A stretch of 25,964 nt of DNA, taken from Nymphaea colorata. Taxonomy: Eukaryota; Streptophyta; Magnoliopsida; Nymphaeales; Nymphaeaceae. The notes under the pieces were generated by a model. That model searched no databases, was not told where the DNA came from, and worked only from the letters and a program-made list of their open reading frames with translations. The translations under genes were made by a program, and so were the position numbers. The stretch is taken from positions 1 through 25,964 of the forward strand of contig NW_022204557.1 of the NCBI RefSeq assembly GCF_008831285.2, given 5' to 3'. This document shows, in pieces, positions 22,730-25,964 of the stretch (its first letter is position 1; each line of letters begins with the position of its first letter).

Positions 22730-25032
22730 ATTTGATCACACATATTAAATTAAATGTGTATAACATTTTATTAATACATATTAAAATGATGTAGTGGATT
22801 GAAATCACAAGTTTAAATGAAATTGAATGAGATTCAGGTTATTCATTTGCTCAATCACACTAAATATAATGTGTTTCACTTGTTGTTGCATCTATAATGA
22901 ATGATTTAAGTGATTGCAATCACAAGTTCACGTGGATACAAATGGGATCTATGCATTAGTTTGATCCCTTGCAGTTAATCTAATGAGTTGAACTTGTAGT
23001 TACATATCTAATTATTGATCGAATAGATTTAAATCATAAGTTCGTATCAATGCCCGAGAGATTTAATTCATTCATTTGATCACACATATTTAATTGAAAG
23101 TGGTTAACTTGTTGATGCATTCACATTGAATGGTTCGTATGAAAATGAATGAGATTCAACTCATTCAAATGATCTCTTGTAGTTAATCTAATATGTTTCG
23201 TTTGTTATAAAGTCTGTAATGAATGGTTTAAAAGATTAAAATCACTAGTTTATATGGATACAAAAGGAACCAATGCATTTGTTCGATCCCTTGTATCCAA
23301 TCTAATGAGTTTAACTTCATGTTACATCTATGGCGAACGATTTGAGGGATTGAAATCGCAAGTTCCCTCAATACGAGTGGGATTTAAGTGTTTCTTTTGA
23401 TCACGCATATTTAATTGATTTTTTTTTTACTTGTTGTAACATCCTTATTGAATTATTTAGTCGATTGTAATCACAAGTTTAAAAGAAAATTAATGAGATT
23501 CAAGTGATTGATTTGCTCATCGATATTTAATCTAATGTGTCTTACTTGTTATTACATCTATAATGAATTATTTAATTGATTCAAATCACAAGTTCATATG
23601 TATATAAGTGGGATCTATGCATTAGTTCGATCCCTTGTAGTTAATCCAATCGGTTGAACTTGTGGCTACATCAATAGTGAATGATCTATGGGAAAGAAAT
23701 CTAAGTTTGTATCAATAATAGTGAGATTTTATTGATTCATTTGATCATGCATATTAACTTGAATGTGGATAAGACGTTGTTAATCCATATTAAATGATTT
23801 AGTACATTGAAATCACAATTTTAAACGAAAATGAATGAGATTCAAGTCATTCAATTGTGCAATCACAATAAATATAAGGTGTTTCACTTGTTATTACATC
23901 TAAAATGAATGATTTAAATGATTGCGATCACAAGTTCATATAGATACAAATGAGATCTAAGTATTAGTTTGATCCATTGCAGTTAATCCAGTGAGTTAAA
24001 CTTGTAGTTACATATCTAATGAGTTGATTCATTTGATCACACATATTTAATTGAAAGTGGTTAACTTATTGTTACATTCACATTGACTGATTTAGTGAAC
24101 TGAAATCACAAGTTTGTATGAAAATGAAGGAGATTCAACTCATTCACTTGATCACTTATAGTTAATGTAATATGTTTCGCTTGTTACAATGTCTATAATG
24201 AATGATTAAAATGACTAAAATCACTAGTTTACATGGTTAGAAATGAGACCAATGCATTTGTTTAATCCCTTGTATCTAATGCAATGAGCTTAACTTCTTG
24301 TTACATACATAGGGAACAATTTAAGAGATGAAATCACAAGTTCCTATCAATGCGAGTTGGTTTAAGTGATGCTTTTGATGACGCATATTTAATTGAATGT
24401 GCCTAACTTGTTGTTACATCCATATTGAATCATTTAGTAGACTGAAATCACAAGCTTAAAAGAAAATGAATGAGAATCAAGTGTTCGTTTGCTCACTTAT
24501 ATTTAATCTAATGTGTCTCACTTGTTGTTACATCGATAATGAATGATTTAAATGATTGAAATCACAATTTGTTTGATCTCTTTTAAATAATCCAACGAGT
24601 TTAACTTCTTGTTACATCTATAGCGAAGGATTTAAGGAATGGAAATCACAAGTTACTATCATTACGAGTGGAATTTAAGTGATTCTTTTGATCGCACATA
24701 TTTAATTCAATGTGCTTAACTTGTTATTACATCCATATTAAATGATATAGTGAATTGAAATCACAAGATTAAAAGAAAATGAATGAGACTCAACTGATTG
24801 ATTTGCTCACTCATATTTAATCTAATGTGTCTCACTTGTTATTACATGTATAATGAATGATTTTAATGATTGAAATCACAAGTTCATATGTATGTAAATG
24901 GGATCATTACCTTAGTTACACCCCTTGTAGTTAATCCAATTAGTTGAACTTGTTGTTACATCATCTATGATGAATGATCTAAGGAAAAGAAATCACAAGT
25001 TTGTGTCAATAATAGTGGGATTTAATTCATTC
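22730..25032 (+). repeat. HOR copy 11 (21 monomers, 2,303 bp)
   Basis: Full T1 to T7 order. Private 3-bp loss in C1: attattgatcgaatag, where others read attattgatgatcg, one gat unit of a tandem tgatgat lost. Other alleles: B2 gatctctt, T-run of 10, C3 aaatctaag, A6 end gtgttcg, B6 cgataatg. Confidence 0.95.
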
Positions 25033-25964
25033 ATTTGATCACACATATTAAATTAAATGTGTATAACATTTTATTAATACATATTAAAATGATGTAGTGG
25101 ATTGAAATCACAAGTTTAAATGAAATTGAATGAGATTCAGGTTATTCATTTGCTCAATCACACTAAATATAATGTGTTTCACTTGTTGTTGCATCTATAA
25201 TGAATGATTTAAGTGATTGCAATCACAAGTTCACGTGGATACAAATGGGATCTATGCATTAGTTTGATCCCTTGCAGTTAATCTAATGAGTTGAACTTGT
25301 AGTTACATATCTAATTATTGATGATCGAATAGATTTAAATCATAAGTTCGTATCAATGCCCGAGAGATTTAATTCATTCATTTGATCACACATATTTAAT
25401 TGAAAGTGGTTAACTTGTTGATGCATTCACATTGAATGGTTCGTATGAAAATGAATGAGATTCAACTCATTCAAATGATTCTTGTAGTTAATCTAATATG
25501 TTTCGTTTGTTATAAAGTCTGTAATGAATGGTTTAAAAGATTAAAATCACTAGTTTATATGGATACAAAAGGAACCAATGCATTTGTTCGATCCCTTGTA
25601 TCCAATCTAATGAGTTTAACTTCATGTTACATCTATGGCGAACGATTTGAGGGATTGAAATCGCAAGTTCCCTCAATACGAGTGGGATTTAAGTGTTTCT
25701 TTTGATCACGCATATTTAATTGATTTTTTTTTACTTGTTGTAACATCCTTATTGAATTATTTAGTCGATTGTAATCACAAGTTTAAAAGAAAATTAATGA
25801 GATTCAAGTGATTGATTTGCTCATCGATATTTAATCTAATGTGTCTTACTTGTTATTACATCTATAATGAATTATTTAATTGATTCAAATCACAAGTTCA
25901 TATGTATATAAGTGGGATCTATGCATTTGATCCGCATATTTAATTGATTTTTTTTAACTTGTTG
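25033..25964 (+). repeat. HOR copy 12, partial (T1, T2, A3, B3)
   Basis: Normal A1 to B3 up to about 25925, then an abnormal join into an A3-like monomer at the window end. Alleles: B2 gattctt (shared with copies 1 and 3) and A3 T-run of 9. The short B2 form opens the 89-codon chance frame at 25436-25705. Confidence 0.93.
25926..25964 (+). other. Abnormal junction from B3 to an A3-like monomer at window end
   Basis: After gggatctatgcat the sequence should enter C3 (tagttcgatccc). Instead it reads ttgatccgcatattta, then a T-run and aacttgttg, which is the A3 start with minor changes. The switch lies at the monomer boundary. It may be real unequal exchange or a misjoined contig end; too little sequence follows to tell. 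Confidence 0.7.

Larger units (their letters stand above)
1..25964 (+). repeat. Satellite DNA array, 21-monomer higher-order repeat
   Basis: The whole window is a head-to-tail satellite array. Each monomer of about 115 bp starts near a tttgatc or tttgctc word, has a cttgttgttacatc-like word in its first half and an aaatcacaagtt word in its second half. Three monomer types alternate: A (tttgatcacacatattta), B (tttgctcactcatattta) and C (tttgatcccttgtagttaa). Seven ABC trimers make a HOR of about 2,306 bp, present 11.4 times. Trimer offsets from each HOR start are 0, 347, 668, 1013, 1304, 1646 and 1959. Adding up the individual indels I can see reproduces the length of copies 1, 4, 6, 8, 9, 10 and 11, so the phase is firm. 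Such arrays are typical of eukaryotic centromeric or other heterochromatin. No gene, RNA or transposon interrupts it. The species and satellite family are not recognised. Confidence 0.97.

Noticed and set aside
1-25964. CRISPR array or plasmid iteron origin
   Set aside because: Repeats are long (115 bp), contiguous and diverged, with no unique spacers, no cas-like or rep-like gene and no short exact iterons.
1-25964. Tandem-repeat protein gene (a 345-bp trimer would equal 115 codons)
   Set aside because: Stop codons occur in all frames of the monomers, and frame-breaking one-base indels between copies are common.
1-25964. Transposable element or LTR inserted in the array
   Set aside because: All bases can be assigned to A, B or C monomers apart from the small locally derived insertion in copy 7; no terminal repeats, target duplications or coding domains are seen.

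Overview
The whole 25,964-base window is one uninterrupted AT-rich (about 30% GC by eye) tandem satellite array. I find no protein-coding gene, RNA gene, transposon or unique flanking sequence on either strand. The architecture is that of a eukaryotic centromeric, pericentromeric or subtelomeric satellite. The sequence alone does not let me name the organism or a known satellite family.

The array has three nested levels. The basic monomer is about 115 bp. Monomers come in three alternating types, A, B and C, giving a trimer of about 345 bp. Seven trimers (21 monomers) form a higher-order repeat (HOR) of about 2,306 bp. The window holds eleven complete HOR copies and the first 932 bp of a twelfth, all head to tail in the same orientation. 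Copy starts are 1, 2302, 4256, 6548, 8855, 11161, 13467, 15816, 18122, 20425, 22730 and 25033. Within a HOR the trimers T1 to T7 start at offsets 0, 347, 668, 1013, 1304, 1646 and 1959. Three monomers are shortened in every full HOR copy (A2, C4 and B6), which fixes the phase of the array unambiguously.

Monomers within one HOR differ strongly, while HOR copies are almost identical and differ mainly by one-base indels. Exceptions are copy 2 (1,954 bp), which lost three monomers through a hybrid C6/C7 junction, copy 7 (2,349 bp), which carries about 43 extra bases in monomer A3, and the last 39 bases, which jump from B3 into an A3-like monomer. The internal order suggests an older block T1-T2-T3 was duplicated into T4-T5-T7, with T6 a chimeric extra trimer.

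The four 62 to 89 codon open frames all fall in the same place of the HOR (trimer T2) and open or close with one-base indels, so I treat them as chance frames. The points most worth a second look are the 21-mer HOR and its nested history, the 18-mer variant, the recurrent dyad (aacttgt ... acaagtt) in most monomers, and patches of clustered indels that may be assembly errors.
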